Shown: in pieces, positions 7,890 through 16,441 of the stretch
Numbering within the stretch: position 1 is the first letter of the stretch
Layout: the number at the start of each line of letters is the position of its first letter
Source of the DNA: Candidatus Nanoarchaeia archaeon
GTDB taxonomy: Archaea > Nanobdellota > Nanobdellia > Woesearchaeales > JACPBV01
Assembly: GCA_028279655.1 (NCBI GenBank)
Contig: JANQNH010000004.1
Span: 1 to 64,000 of the forward strand
Direction: 5' to 3'
Length of the DNA stretch: 64,000 bases
The notes under the pieces: model-generated
Database searches by the model: none
The model's input: the letters and a program-made list of their open reading frames with translations, nothing else
Told to the model about the DNA's origin: nothing
Made by a program: the position numbers and the translations under genes

Positions 7890-9257
7890 ATGGGGGGAAA
7901 GCTACGTAGTTGCATTGTTACTGAAGTTGATAACCAAGGGGCCTGGTTAGTTCCTAGGGGCTCAGATCCCAGCGATAGGTACATTGCAAGTATATCTACC
8001 TTAGATGACCTAATAGTCAGACCAGGACAATATTTCCGTGCAAGACTAAAGGAAGGAGAAGAACCCTGGGATAGTGGTACCGCCCTTGAAGTTATGATCG
8101 ATAAGAATAACATACCTCAAGGAGAAAAAAGAGGCATAATCACAGATTATGATCCAAGAACTGAAGAATGGATAATTGCAGCAGTCAGAAAGAAAAAGAA
8201 ACAAAGATACGGAAGGGGAAGCCAAGTGAACTTTCACGTAGGATTTCCAATTAGTAATATAACAGATGATATATTAGCAGCTCAATTACAAGATGGCAAC
8301 CAACCTAAAGATATAGTAATATATGAGGTAAGTGAAACAAGTACAGGACTAAAAGCAGTTAATGTAAGATTATTAAAAAGAAAATATAGGGGCAAGATCA
8401 GAAATATAGGGCCTGACGGCCAATATGCATTTTTGACAATTGAAGATGGACCTGAACCAATAAAAGAAGATGTTTTTCTTAGAAGAGAGGATGTTTATAG
8501 CCCTGATGGGCCTCCAGTATTTGCCCAAAACCAGGTATATCTTCTAAATTTGACTGACGGAGAAAAAGGACTTAAAGCAATAGATGCTATAATAGATAAA
8601 GAAGTCAGATTAAGAGGATTAGGCATAGTTATATGGGCAGATACCAACGAAGTAGGCATAGAATTTTCAAATGGTGAAACAGGATATGGTTCAAATCCTG
8701 GTGGTCTAGAGAACGGCAATATGGTAAGTTATGCTAGATCTCCGGTTAGCATGGAGGTTGAACAAGTTGCAAAAGAAACCGGAGGAGAAACCCTTGGTTG
8801 CATAATTAAGTATAATCCTAGAACAAAAAAAGGGAGCATAATCCCTGCAGAAGGCCATGGAGAAAGATACTGGGGAAGAATTGCAGAATTTGGTCCAGAT
8901 GATGTCTTTCCAACATCCATGGAAATCTATGAAGGCCGACCAGTAATGTACGATCCTGGTGGAGATTTTGATAATGTAACAGCATCCAATGTACTTTTAC
9001 TTGACAGAGAAACGCATTTACCTGGTATTCGAACGGATTGTGAAGGATACATAGACGATATGGAAACTGATAGAGGGTTTGGTTTTATTGAAAGTGATGA
9101 AAGACTATTTTTTCACAGAAGCAACTACTATCGTAAGGATGCTGATAGGTGGGGTTTTGGGGATGATCCTCCTGAAGAAGGCACCCGTGTTTCTCATGGA
9201 GTAATGCAAACCCATAAAGGACCAGCAGCATTTAATGTAAGGCTGATTGATAATTAG
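7890..9257 (+). CDS. Protein of about six cold-shock/OB-like repeats
   Basis: The last repeat (about 385-455) is a recognisable cold-shock domain with RNP1-like RGFGFIES (395-402) and RNP2-like LFFHRSN (406-412), ending KGPAAFNVRLI. Upstream segments of about 70 residues repeat the pattern: an opening G-x-I strand (RGIITDYDP, RGKIRNIGPDG, RGLGIVIWA, LGCIIKYNP), a middle region, and a closing GLKAVNVRLL or GLKAIDAII or TASNVLLL strand. I count six, the earlier ones degenerate and often without RNP aromatics. Binding of RNA or single-stranded DNA is inferred. A TATA-like ATATATATTTT (7857-7866) is centred 27 bp before the ATG. The gene is monocistronic, lying before the ribosomal operon. Confidence 0.72.
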   Translation: MGGKLRSCIVTEVDNQGAWLVPRGSDPSDRYIASISTLDDLIVRPGQYFRARLKEGEEPWDSGTALEVMIDKNNIPQGEKRGIITDYDPRTEEWIIAAVRKKKKQRYGRGSQVNFHVGFPISNITDDILAAQLQDGNQPKDIVIYEVSETSTGLKAVNVRLLKRKYRGKIRNIGPDGQYAFLTIEDGPEPIKEDVFLRREDVYSPDGPPVFAQNQVYLLNLTDGEKGLKAIDAIIDKEVRLRGLGIVIWADTNEVGIEFSNGETGYGSNPGGLENGNMVSYARSPVSMEVEQVAKETGGETLGCIIKYNPRTKKGSIIPAEGHGERYWGRIAEFGPDDVFPTSMEIYEGRPVMYDPGGDFDNVTASNVLLLDRETHLPGIRTDCEGYIDDMETDRGFGFIESDERLFFHRSNYYRKDADRWGFGDDPPEEGTRVSHGVMQTHKGPAAFNVRLIDN

Positions 9258-9315
9258 AAATCTAGAGGAAAAAATTACAGTAACATTTATAAAGGGCCAT
9301 ATACTCTCAATACTC

Positions 9316-9425
9316 CTCAGTAATAGTGTACCTAAGGAAATTACGTACATTTCATAAAAAAGCCTGAAAAGGGACCTTTTCAGTACAGAATGTTTCTACT
9401 AAAGGTTTCAATAAAAGGCTTATTT
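9316..9425 (+). ncRNA. Candidate small structured RNA before the ribosomal operon
   Basis: A good TATA box (TTTATAAAG, 9286-9294) is followed by about 110 bases with no reading frame but with pairing potential: TGTAC/GTACA, a strong hairpin CTGAAAAG-GGAC-CTTTTCAG at 9364-9383, and an outer helix AAGCCT (9360-9365) with AGGCTT (9416-9421) enclosing that hairpin. It stops just before the L3 TATA box. It could be a free small RNA or the upper part of a longer leader for the L3 operon. No box C/D or H/ACA signature was seen. Confidence 0.3.
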
Positions 9426-9430
9426 ATAAC
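9423..9430 (+). promoter_or_regulatory. Probable TATA box of the ribosomal protein operon
   Basis: TTTATAAC at 9423-9430 would start transcription near 9451, giving a leader of about 43 bases before the L3 ATG at 9494. That leader contains the small palindrome CTCATATGTGAG (9460-9471) and a GAGGTGA that is too far from the ATG to be a normal Shine-Dalgarno site, so the leader may have a regulatory role. Confidence 0.45.
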
Positions 9431-9493
9431 ATATAACTCACTGAAAGAGGCTATGCTGTCTCATATGTGAGGTGAAGAAAGCAGACCTAAAAA

Positions 9494-10456
9494 ATGCCTA
9501 CAACAAGAAGACCAAGATTCGGAAGTCTGGCCTATCACCCAAGGAAGAGGGCCAAGAGAGCTGTAGCTAGAGTTAGGTCTTGGGCTGAAACAAAGGATTC
9601 TAAACTACTGGGTTTTGCTGGCTACAAAGTGGGTATGACTCATCTGATGATAACCGACAACAACCCAAATTCAATGACCAAAGGGGATACAATCTCTGTG
9701 CCGGCGACAATCATCGAATGTCCCCCCCTCAAGGCTGCTTCTATCCGTTTTTACAAAAAGACCATTGATGGTCAAAAAGTTGTTTCTGATGTTTTCTCTG
9801 AAAATCTTGACAAGGAATTGGAAAGAAAGATCACAATCCCAAAGAAAAGAAAAAAGATAGAGGATATAAAAGACTTTGATGATATAACTGTTATGGTGTA
9901 TACTCAGCCAAAACTTACTGGAATAGGTAAGAAGAAACCTGAATTGTTTGAGATGGCAATAGGAGGAAAAAAGGAAGAAAAGGTTAACTATGCAAAAAAC
10001 ATCCTGGGAAAAGAGATCCACATAAAAGATATAGTACAAGATGGGATACAACTTGATATTCACGCAATAACAAAAGGAAAGGGGCTCCAAGGCCCTATGA
10101 AAAGGTTTGGGATAGGAAGAAAAAGACACAAATCTGAAAAAGGAACCAGGAATCCAGGTTCTCTAGGAGGCTGGAAAGGACAAGTCAATATAATGTGGAA
10201 GATCCCTCATGCAGGGCAGATGGGATATTTCCAGAGGACAGAATACAACAAGTGGCTTCTGAAGATAGGAGATAAAGGTGAAGAGATAAATCCAAAAAGC
10301 GGATTCACAAGATATGGATTGATAAAGAATCCTTACATCCTAGTCAAAGGCTCTATCGCTGGGCCTAAAAAAAGATTGATTAGATTTAATATGGCTACCA
10401 GAGAAAATAAGAACATACCAAAAGAGGCTCCGCCAATAAAACAGGTTATACTATAA
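9494..10456 (+). CDS. rpl3: 50S ribosomal protein L3
   Basis: L3 is an early-assembling large-subunit protein that reaches into the peptidyl transferase centre. The N-terminus (RRPRFGSLAYHPRKRA) and the central loop (GIGRKRHKSEKGTRNPG, then GQMGYFQRTEYN) are typical of archaeal L3, as is the length of 320 residues. It is the first gene of the super-operon, and L4 begins one base after its stop. Confidence 0.96.
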   Translation: MPTTRRPRFGSLAYHPRKRAKRAVARVRSWAETKDSKLLGFAGYKVGMTHLMITDNNPNSMTKGDTISVPATIIECPPLKAASIRFYKKTIDGQKVVSDVFSENLDKELERKITIPKKRKKIEDIKDFDDITVMVYTQPKLTGIGKKKPELFEMAIGGKKEEKVNYAKNILGKEIHIKDIVQDGIQLDIHAITKGKGLQGPMKRFGIGRKRHKSEKGTRNPGSLGGWKGQVNIMWKIPHAGQMGYFQRTEYNKWLLKIGDKGEEINPKSGFTRYGLIKNPYILVKGSIAGPKKRLIRFNMATRENKNIPKEAPPIKQVIL

Positions 10457-10457
10457 A

Positions 10458-11261
10458 ATGGAAGTAAAAGTCTTAGATACAGAAAACAAGGAAAAAGGTA
10501 AGGTAAAACTGCCAGCCCAGTTTGAAGAAGAGATAAGACCAGATATGATAAAAAGGGCAGTCCTTGCTATCAAATCCCACAAAAGACAGGTTCACGGAGC
10601 ATCACCAGAAGCAGGACTGAGGGCTTCTGCAAAGATATCAAAGAGAAGGCATAATTATAGGGGAATGTATGGTTTCGGGATCTCAAGAACCCCGAGGAAG
10701 ATCCTCTCAAGAAGAGGAACAAGGATGAATTGGCAGGGAGCCATAGTTCCAGGAACAGTAGGTGGAAGAAGGGCCCATCCTCCTAACGCAGAAAAGAGCT
10801 GGTGGCAGAAGATAAATAAGAAAGAGAGAAAAACAGCAATAAGATCTGCTATCTCAGCCTCAATAAAAAAAGAACTTGTAGAAGAAAGAGGGCACAAGGT
10901 ATCTAACTATCCTTTGATAATTGACGCTGCTTTTGAAAATATGGACAAGACAAAGAACGTTAAAGATACGCTAAATAATCTGGGATTACAGGATGAGCTA
11001 AAAAGATGTGAGATCAAAAAGGTTAGGGCAGGCAAAGGAAAGACAAGGAACAGGAAATACAAGAAAAGGAAAGGACCACTGATAATAGTGTCAAAAGAGT
11101 GTAAGTTATCAAGATCAGCAAATAACATACCCGGAATAGACATTTGTGAAGTAAAGAACATCAATGCTGAGTTGTTGGCTCCTGGAACAGTTCCAGGAAG
11201 GTTAACATTATGGAGCAAACCAGCAATAGAATTGATGGAAAAGGAAAAACTATTCATGTGA
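10458..11261 (+). CDS. rpl4: 50S ribosomal protein L4 (L4/L1e family)
   Basis: The protein has the long internal extension of L4 that lines the exit tunnel ([35 protein letters not shown]) and an archaeal C-terminal domain (about 267 residues, normal length). It follows L3 by one base, and its stop overlaps a GTG that could start L23, so translation in this part is tightly coupled. In bacteria L4 also autoregulates its operon; nothing in this sequence shows that directly. Confidence 0.96.
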   Translation: MEVKVLDTENKEKGKVKLPAQFEEEIRPDMIKRAVLAIKSHKRQVHGASPEAGLRASAKISKRRHNYRGMYGFGISRTPRKILSRRGTRMNWQGAIVPGTVGGRRAHPPNAEKSWWQKINKKERKTAIRSAISASIKKELVEERGHKVSNYPLIIDAAFENMDKTKNVKDTLNNLGLQDELKRCEIKKVRAGKGKTRNRKYKKRKGPLIIVSKECKLSRSANNIPGIDICEVKNINAELLAPGTVPGRLTLWSKPAIELMEKEKLFM

Positions 11262-11266
11262 TCAAG

Positions 11267-11527
11267 ATGGACATGTACGAAGTTATAAAACATCCGTTGT
11301 CGACAGAAAAGGCAATAAGGCTTATGGAAAGTGAGAACAAGCTTTTGTTCATAGTAGACAAAAAAGCAACCAAAAAGGATGTTAAACAGGCAGTAGAGAA
11401 GATGTTCAAAGTAAAGATAGAAAAGGTAAATACGCTGGTTGGACCTGACGGCAAAAAAAGAGCATATGTCAAGTTCGCAGCTGAAAATCCTGCCATTGAT
11501 GTGGCAACACAACTGGGACTGATGTAA
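11267..11527 (+). CDS. rpl23: 50S ribosomal protein L23
   Basis: L23 binds 23S rRNA at the tunnel exit and is the docking site for SRP and the translocon. The core [16 protein letters not shown] and the C-terminal [16 protein letters not shown] are family hallmarks. I chose the ATG at 11267. A GTG at 11258 overlaps the L4 stop (GTGA) and is a reasonable alternative adding three residues. A longer frame from 11210 only runs through L4 coding sequence in another phase and is not the real start. Confidence 0.93.
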   Translation: MDMYEVIKHPLSTEKAIRLMESENKLLFIVDKKATKKDVKQAVEKMFKVKIEKVNTLVGPDGKKRAYVKFAAENPAIDVATQLGLM

Positions 11528-11528
11528 G

Positions 11529-12245
11529 ATGGGAAAGAATCTGATTCAACAAAAACGCGGAAAAGGATCATCTACTTATAAGGCTCCTAGCTTCAGGTAT
11601 AAAGGAAAGGTTGCATACGCAAAAAATAAGGCCAAACTAAGTGGGAAAGTTATTGATTTTATTCATTGTCAAGGGCACAGTGCACCTCTGGTAAGCATAA
11701 AATATGAAGATGGGGAAAAGGTATTGTTGCCTGCTCCAGAAGGTATAAAGCTTGGAAGAGATGTCGCTAAAGGTAGTGGGATTTCTGCCAATGTAGGAAA
11801 CGTACTGCCATTGAAGGATATACCAGAAGGAACACAGGTATACAACATAGAAAGCCTGCCAGGAGACGGAGGAAAATTCGTAAGATCCTCAGGAGGAACA
11901 GCAAAAGTATTATCAAAAATCAGGGACAAGGTCACCTTACTATTACCTTCAAAAAAAGAGAAGGAGTTCAATTCAGAGTGCAGAGCTACCGTAGGGACCA
12001 TAGCAGGTTCTGGAAGGAAAGAAAAGCCTTTCTTAAAAGCAGGATTCAGGTATCATGCTATGAGGGCAAAGAACAAGCTGTATCCAAAAACCTCTGGCGT
12101 TGCTATGAACTCTGTTGCACATCCGTTTGGAGGGTCAAGCAGCCACAGTAAAGGGAAGGCTTCTACTGTATCCAGAGATGCTCCACCTGGAAGGAAAGTT
12201 GGAAAGGTAGCAGCTAAAAGAACAGGTTGGAAGAAAGGAAGATAA
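11529..12245 (+). CDS. rpl2: 50S ribosomal protein L2
   Basis: L2 contacts the peptidyl transferase region and joins the subunits. The signature near the C-terminus ([16 protein letters not shown], with the conserved catalytic-site histidine) and the central [23 protein letters not shown] are clear. At 238 residues it is the usual archaeal length. It begins one base after the L23 stop. Confidence 0.97.
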   Translation: MGKNLIQQKRGKGSSTYKAPSFRYKGKVAYAKNKAKLSGKVIDFIHCQGHSAPLVSIKYEDGEKVLLPAPEGIKLGRDVAKGSGISANVGNVLPLKDIPEGTQVYNIESLPGDGGKFVRSSGGTAKVLSKIRDKVTLLLPSKKEKEFNSECRATVGTIAGSGRKEKPFLKAGFRYHAMRAKNKLYPKTSGVAMNSVAHPFGGSSSHSKGKASTVSRDAPPGRKVGKVAAKRTGWKKGR

Positions 12246-12247
12246 AA

Positions 12248-12631
12248 ATGGCAAAAAAAGAATTCACATATAGGGGAAAGACAGTAGAAGAATTAAAGGC
12301 CCTGAGCCTTAATGAGTTCATGGAACTTGTTCCTGCAAGAGAGAGAAGAAGCTTAAAAAGGGGATTCACAGAACAGCAAAAGATACTACTTAAGCGAATT
12401 AGAGCAAAAAAGAAGAACATAGAAACCCACTGTAAGGATATAATCATACTGCCAGAGATGATTGGCATTACTATAAGGATACATAAAGGAAAAGAATTTG
12501 TCCCAGTGATGATTCAAGAAGAGATGGTCGGACATTATCTGGGAGAATTTGTTACCACAAGAGGAAAAGTGGAGCATTCGGCCCCAGGAATCGGTGCAAC
12601 CAGAAGCTCTGCAGCCCTATCCGTAAAATAA
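12248..12631 (+). CDS. rps19: 30S ribosomal protein S19
   Basis: S19 sits in the small-subunit head and contacts the A-site finger. The family pattern is clear: [16 protein letters not shown]-type N-terminal half, then [23 protein letters not shown] and GIGATRSSA. The start is the ATG at 12248, two bases after the L2 stop; a longer frame from 12227 overlaps L2 and is not supported. Confidence 0.96.
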   Translation: MAKKEFTYRGKTVEELKALSLNEFMELVPARERRSLKRGFTEQQKILLKRIRAKKKNIETHCKDIIILPEMIGITIRIHKGKEFVPVMIQEEMVGHYLGEFVTTRGKVEHSAPGIGATRSSAALSVK

Positions 12632-12632
12632 A

Positions 12633-13256
12633 ATGGCTCAGAAATATTCAACAGAAAAATATGATAAGGAAAACATGGCTCGTGTAGTTGGTAGATCCCT
12701 TCCTATATCGACAAAATTTTGCATTGAGATATGCAATATGATAAGGAACAAGAGTACAGAGAATGCAAAAAAGATACTGCAGGATACGATCGAAGGAAAA
12801 AAGGCAATACCGTTCAGGATATTCAACAGAGACCTAAGCCATAAAAGAAAGATTGGGCCAGGAAGATACCCAAAGAAAGCAGCCATTGAGATAGTTAACC
12901 TGTTGGAAAGCGCAGAGGCAAACGCCCAGTTCAAGGGGCTAAACACATCAAACTTATTTATCACCCATATAAATGCCCATCTGGCAAGCAGGCCATGGCG
13001 ATATGGGCGTCAGAGAAGAAGGAAGGCAAAAAGAAGCCATGTTGAGATAGTGGTTGCAGAGAGAAAAACACAGGAGACACCTAAAGAGAACAAGACACAA
13101 GCCAAGAAAGAAGAAAAAAAGACCCCTCCAAAAGAAAAAAAGGAGATTAAGAAAGAGGATAAAAAAACCGTTCCTGAACAAAAGAAACAGGATTCCAAGA
13201 AGGAGCCTGAAAAAAAGGAAGATAAAAATACAAAAGCAAAGGAAGATAAAAAATGA
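12633..13256 (+). CDS. rpl22: 50S ribosomal protein L22 with long Lys/Glu-rich tail
   Basis: L22 lines the exit tunnel. The globular part (about 150 residues) has the usual RDLSHKRKIGPGRYPKKAA and HINAHLASRPWRYGRQRRRKAKRSHVEIVV. After this comes a tail of about 50 residues made almost only of Lys, Glu, Asp, Gln and Pro (such as KKEEKKTPPKEKKEIKK). This tail is longer than in most archaeal L22 proteins and should be disordered. The stop overlaps the S3 start (ATGA). Confidence 0.95.
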   Translation: MAQKYSTEKYDKENMARVVGRSLPISTKFCIEICNMIRNKSTENAKKILQDTIEGKKAIPFRIFNRDLSHKRKIGPGRYPKKAAIEIVNLLESAEANAQFKGLNTSNLFITHINAHLASRPWRYGRQRRRKAKRSHVEIVVAERKTQETPKENKTQAKKEEKKTPPKEKKEIKKEDKKTVPEQKKQDSKKEPEKKEDKNTKAKEDKK

Positions 13257-14029
13257 TCGAACGAAAATTTGTAACCGAGAAGATAAAGGAGTTCCAAATA
13301 CAGGAACACGTCAGAAGCGGCCTTAGGAACTCTGGTTTAAGCCATATCAAGGTACAGAAAACTCCTCTGGGAGAAAAGATAATTGTCCATACTTCAAGGC
13401 CGGGCCTTGTTGTTGGAAGAAAAGGACAAAACATAAAGCAGATGACAAAGGTATTGAAAAAAGACTTTGAACTGGAGAATCCTCAGATAGAGATCGCTGA
13501 AGTAGAGAACATGGGGCTTAATGCTTCAATAATGGCTGAGAATATAGCCGCATATCTGGAAAAGTTCGGAACAAAGAACTTCAAGGGTGTTGGCCATAAG
13601 ATTATGACTAGAGTGATGGACTCAGGAGCTTTGGGAGTAGAGATAATACTAAGTGGAAAGATACCTAGCTCAAGGGCAAAATCCTGGAGATTCTACTCAG
13701 GATACCTAAGAAAATGCGGAGACGTTTCAATAGAAGGAGTTCACAGAGCATATGCAGTAGCTCATTTAAAATCAGGCGTGGTTGGGATTAAGCTATCTAT
13801 AATGCCGCCAGATATTGAGCTGCCGGATGAGATAAAGGTATTGGAAGAAAAGGAAGAGATTATCGAAGAGATAGAGGAAGAGGACAAGAAGAAAGAGACA
13901 AAGAAGAAGACAAAGAAAAAAGGCAAGGGAGACAAGACCAAAGATTCAAAATCACAAGAAAAACCTGAAGAAAAAAAGGAAGTAAAGGAGGAAAAGGATG
14001 AAAACAAAGGAAATAAGGTCGATGAATAA
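13253..14029 (+). CDS. rps3: 30S ribosomal protein S3 with charged tail
   Basis: S3 forms part of the mRNA entry tunnel. The KH domain signature is present (RPGLVVGRKGQNIKQM) along with the S3 C-domain (GALGVEIILSGKIPSSRAKSWRF). The final 50 residues are Lys/Glu-rich, like the L22 tail. The start overlaps the L22 stop by four bases, and the L29 gene starts 32 bases before the S3 stop in another frame. Confidence 0.96.
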   Translation: MIERKFVTEKIKEFQIQEHVRSGLRNSGLSHIKVQKTPLGEKIIVHTSRPGLVVGRKGQNIKQMTKVLKKDFELENPQIEIAEVENMGLNASIMAENIAAYLEKFGTKNFKGVGHKIMTRVMDSGALGVEIILSGKIPSSRAKSWRFYSGYLRKCGDVSIEGVHRAYAVAHLKSGVVGIKLSIMPPDIELPDEIKVLEEKEEIIEEIEEEDKKKETKKKTKKKGKGDKTKDSKSQEKPEEKKEVKEEKDENKGNKVDE

Positions 14030-14225
14030 AGAGGACCTTAATGCAAAGCTTGAGGAACTGAGAAAGGAATTGATCAAAGTAAACGCTCAGGTCTCTACAG
14101 GAACTACTCCAAAAAGTCCTGGTCAGGTAAAACAGATAAAAAAGAACATCGCTAAGATATTGACGATCCTTCATGAGAAAAAGGAAGAAGTACAAAAAAA
14201 ATCGGAGGTAGATAGCAAAACATGA
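13998..14225 (+). CDS. rpl29: 50S ribosomal protein L29
   Basis: A short helical protein of 75 residues with the L29 pattern: EIRSMNKEDLNAKLEELRKEL, then GQVKQIKKNIAKILTILHEK. L29 sits at the tunnel exit near L23. The start lies inside the S3 tail, and its stop overlaps the aIF1 start (ATGA). Confidence 0.93.
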   Translation: MKTKEIRSMNKEDLNAKLEELRKELIKVNAQVSTGTTPKSPGQVKQIKKNIAKILTILHEKKEEVQKKSEVDSKT

Positions 14226-14530
14226 GTGAAATATGCACCAAGTGCGGTTTACCGAAGGAGCTATGTGTTTGTGAAACAATAGCAAAAGAGAGCCAAAAGA
14301 TTATAGTGCAGACAGTGAAGAAGAAATTCAACAAGGTAAGTACGATTGTTGAAGGCATAGATGAAAAGGAAATCAACCTTAAAGAACTGGCAAAAAAACT
14401 GAAGAACCAGTTCGCTTGTGGCGGAACAGCCAAAGAAGGAAGGGTTGAGCTGCAGGGAGACCATAAGCAAAAAGTAAAAGAGATTTTGGTTCAAACGGGG
14501 TTTGCCCCAGAAACAATAGAAATCCGGTAA
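14222..14530 (+). CDS. Translation initiation factor aIF1 (SUI1 family)
   Basis: aIF1 monitors start-codon recognition on the small subunit. The SUI1 core is visible (LKELAKKLKNQFACGGTAKEG, then VELQGDHKQKVKEIL). An N-terminal CTKCGLPKELCVC gives two Cys pairs, as found in archaeal aIF1. In many archaea the next gene is the RNase P protein Rnp1; here S17 follows after only 19 bases. Confidence 0.94.
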   Translation: MSEICTKCGLPKELCVCETIAKESQKIIVQTVKKKFNKVSTIVEGIDEKEINLKELAKKLKNQFACGGTAKEGRVELQGDHKQKVKEILVQTGFAPETIEIR

Positions 14531-14549
14531 GTACTGAGTTGATGAAAAA

Positions 14550-14993
14550 ATGGAAGAAAAGAACAAGAATATAGGCATAAAAGTAAAATTGCCAAAGAAA
14601 AAATGCAAAGATCAAAGCTGTCCCTTTCATGGTAGTCTCAAATGCAGAGGGAAAATCTTCACTGCAGTTATAATATCAAACAAAATGCAAAAGACAGGGA
14701 TAGTAGAGTTCGCAAGACAATACTACATTCCAAAATTTGAGAGATTTGAAAAAAGAAGGACAAGGATAAAAGCTCACAATCCAGAATGTATAAATGCAAA
14801 AGAAGGAGACATCGTCAGGATATCAGAATGTAGGCCATTAAGCAAGACAAAGAACTTTGTCATTATTGAGAACCTAGGTAAGGAAAAAGGGTTTAAGGAA
14901 AGGATAGAGGCCTTAGAAGAAAGCAAGACTAGAAAGGAAAAGAAGGAGGAAGTAAAGGAAGAAGATGCAAGCAGTAAAAGCGAAAGTAACTAG
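14550..14993 (+). CDS. rps17: 30S ribosomal protein S17
   Basis: S17 binds 16S rRNA in the body of the small subunit. Recognisable parts are CPFHGSLKCRGKIFTAVII, YYIPKFERFEKRRTRIKAHNP and GDIVRISECRPLSKTKNFV. A charged tail (KTRKEKKEEVKEEDASS) follows and overlaps the L14 gene by 29 bases. At 147 residues it is longer than typical archaeal S17 (about 110) because of that tail. Confidence 0.95.
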   Translation: MEEKNKNIGIKVKLPKKKCKDQSCPFHGSLKCRGKIFTAVIISNKMQKTGIVEFARQYYIPKFERFEKRRTRIKAHNPECINAKEGDIVRISECRPLSKTKNFVIIENLGKEKGFKERIEALEESKTRKEKKEEVKEEDASSKSESN

Positions 14994-15366
14994 AGCATTG
15001 CCTCTTGGCTCAAGAGTAGAAACCTGTGATAATTCCGGAGCCAAGGTAATAAAGGTTTGCAGCGTGTATAGGAATAAGACTGTTAAAGGAAGACTACAGG
15101 CTGCAGGGGTTGGAGACCTTATACTTGCATCTGTTGTTAGAGGAAAACCAGAGATGAGAAAACAAACCGTGCTTGCTGTTATTGTAAGGCAAAAAAGAGA
15201 GTTCAGGAGACCAAATGGTATGAGGGTAAAATTTGAAGATAATGCTGCAGTTGTATTGAAAGATGATAAGGGAAATCCAAAAGGGACTATATTTAAAGGT
15301 CCAATCGCTAAAGAGGCAACCGAAAGGTGGCCAGGAGTAGCCAAGATGGCGAGGATTGTGATATAA
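14965..15366 (+). CDS. rpl14: 50S ribosomal protein L14
   Basis: L14 forms inter-subunit bridges. Signature segments are TCDNSGAKVIKVCSV, GDLILASVVRGKPE and AVIVRQKREFRRPNG. The 133-residue length is normal. It starts inside the end of S17, and its stop TAA shares its last base with the L24 ATG. Confidence 0.96.
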   Translation: MQAVKAKVTRALPLGSRVETCDNSGAKVIKVCSVYRNKTVKGRLQAAGVGDLILASVVRGKPEMRKQTVLAVIVRQKREFRRPNGMRVKFEDNAAVVLKDDKGNPKGTIFKGPIAKEATERWPGVAKMARIVI

Positions 15367-15752
15367 TGAAAAAGAGATTTTCAACAAATTGGAAGAGTAG
15401 CAAACAGGTAAGAAAACAAAGGAAATATAGGCACAATGCTCCCCTGCACATAAAACAAAAATTTGTTCATGTTCACCTCTCAGAAGAACTGAAGAAAAAA
15501 TACAAAAAGAGGAATGTGGGCCTCAAAAAAGGAGACAAAGTGAAAGTGGTAAGGGGCCAGTTCAGAAAACATACAGGAAGTGTTGAGAAGATTGATTTGA
15601 AGAAAACAAAGGTTCAGATAAGCGGGATAGAGATAACCAAAAAAGACGGGAGTAAAACCACAAAGATGATAGACCCTTCAAACCTCATAATAACTGAATT
15701 GAGTCTTGACGACAAGATAAGGCAAAAAATAATCGAAAGGAAACAAAAATGA
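15366..15752 (+). CDS. rpl24: 50S ribosomal protein L24
   Basis: L24 is an early assembly protein near the tunnel exit. The KOW motif is clear (LKKGDKVKVVRGQFRKHTGS), with the archaeal N-terminus KQRKYRHNAPLH. The ATG at 15366 overlaps the L14 stop by one base; a longer frame from 15327 runs through the L14 end and is not the real start. The stop overlaps S4e (ATGA). Confidence 0.95.
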   Translation: MKKRFSTNWKSSKQVRKQRKYRHNAPLHIKQKFVHVHLSEELKKKYKKRNVGLKKGDKVKVVRGQFRKHTGSVEKIDLKKTKVQISGIEITKKDGSKTTKMIDPSNLIITELSLDDKIRQKIIERKQK

Positions 15753-16441
15753 AAAAACATCTAAAAAGACTGACAATTCCAAAATCTTGGATGGTAAAGA
15801 AGAAAGGAATAGTTTTTATCACAAAACCAAATCCGGGACCGCATCCTATTAAGTTAGGATTGTCGCTTGGGACTGTTATGAGGGATATCCTGAAGGTTGC
15901 AAAAAGCCTGAAGGAGGTCAAGAAAATCCTCCATGACACCGAAGTGCTTGTAGATGGGATCAGGAGAAAAGAACCAAAATTCCCTGTAGGTCTTATGGAT
16001 GTCCTGGAGTTCAAAAAAAGCAATGAACTTTACAGGATTGTATTAGAGAAAGGGAAACTAAACCTGATACCCATAGATAAAAAGGAAGCTGGACTTAAAC
16101 CATGTAGGATAACTGGAAAGAATAAGGTAAAAGGAAAGACACAGCTTAACCTTTATGACGGAAAAAACATCCTGATAGAAAAAGACGATTATAAGATAGG
16201 AGACAGCATAGTTATCAGCATCCAAAAACAGGAGATTAAGGAGCACATAAAGCTGGAGAAAGGATGTAGCATATTGCTTCTAGGTGGAAAACACATGGGA
16301 GACATCGGGAAGATAGAAGACATAATATCAAATAAGATCACATACAAAGGAAAGAGTGGAGAGATAATCGAGACGTTGAAGAGGTATGTATTTGTTATTG
16401 GGAAAGACAAATCCTCTGTCTCGATAGAAGAAAAGAAATGA
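15749..16441 (+). CDS. rps4e: 30S ribosomal protein S4e
   Basis: An archaeal/eukaryotic-specific small-subunit protein. It has the N-terminal HLKRLTIPKSWMVKKKG, the S4-like DTEVLVDGIRRKEPKFPVGLMDV and a C-terminal KOW-like segment. Length 230 residues is usual. It overlaps its neighbours by ATGA on both sides. Confidence 0.96.
   Translation: MKKHLKRLTIPKSWMVKKKGIVFITKPNPGPHPIKLGLSLGTVMRDILKVAKSLKEVKKILHDTEVLVDGIRRKEPKFPVGLMDVLEFKKSNELYRIVLEKGKLNLIPIDKKEAGLKPCRITGKNKVKGKTQLNLYDGKNILIEKDDYKIGDSIVISIQKQEIKEHIKLEKGCSILLLGGKHMGDIGKIEDIISNKITYKGKSGEIIETLKRYVFVIGKDKSSVSIEEKK

Noticed and set aside
9464-9474. GAGGTGA as the Shine-Dalgarno site of L3.
   Set aside because: It is about 20 bases from the ATG, too far for normal function, and no in-frame start lies nearer.
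11210-11266. Longer L23 frame beginning inside L4.
   Set aside because: The extra 19 residues are L4 coding sequence in another phase; family alignment starts at the later ATG or the overlapping GTG.
13010-13309. Hydrophobic Phe/Leu-rich frames on the minus strand of the ribosomal operon that look like membrane proteins.
   Set aside because: They are the antisense of Lys/Glu-rich tails (AAG and GAA read as CTT and TTC) and have no promoter or start signals.
13054-13326. A 90-codon frame of Arg/Lys-rich protein over the L22 tail.
   Set aside because: It is a phase-shifted reading of the Lys/Glu-rich L22 and S3 coding sequence, not a gene.
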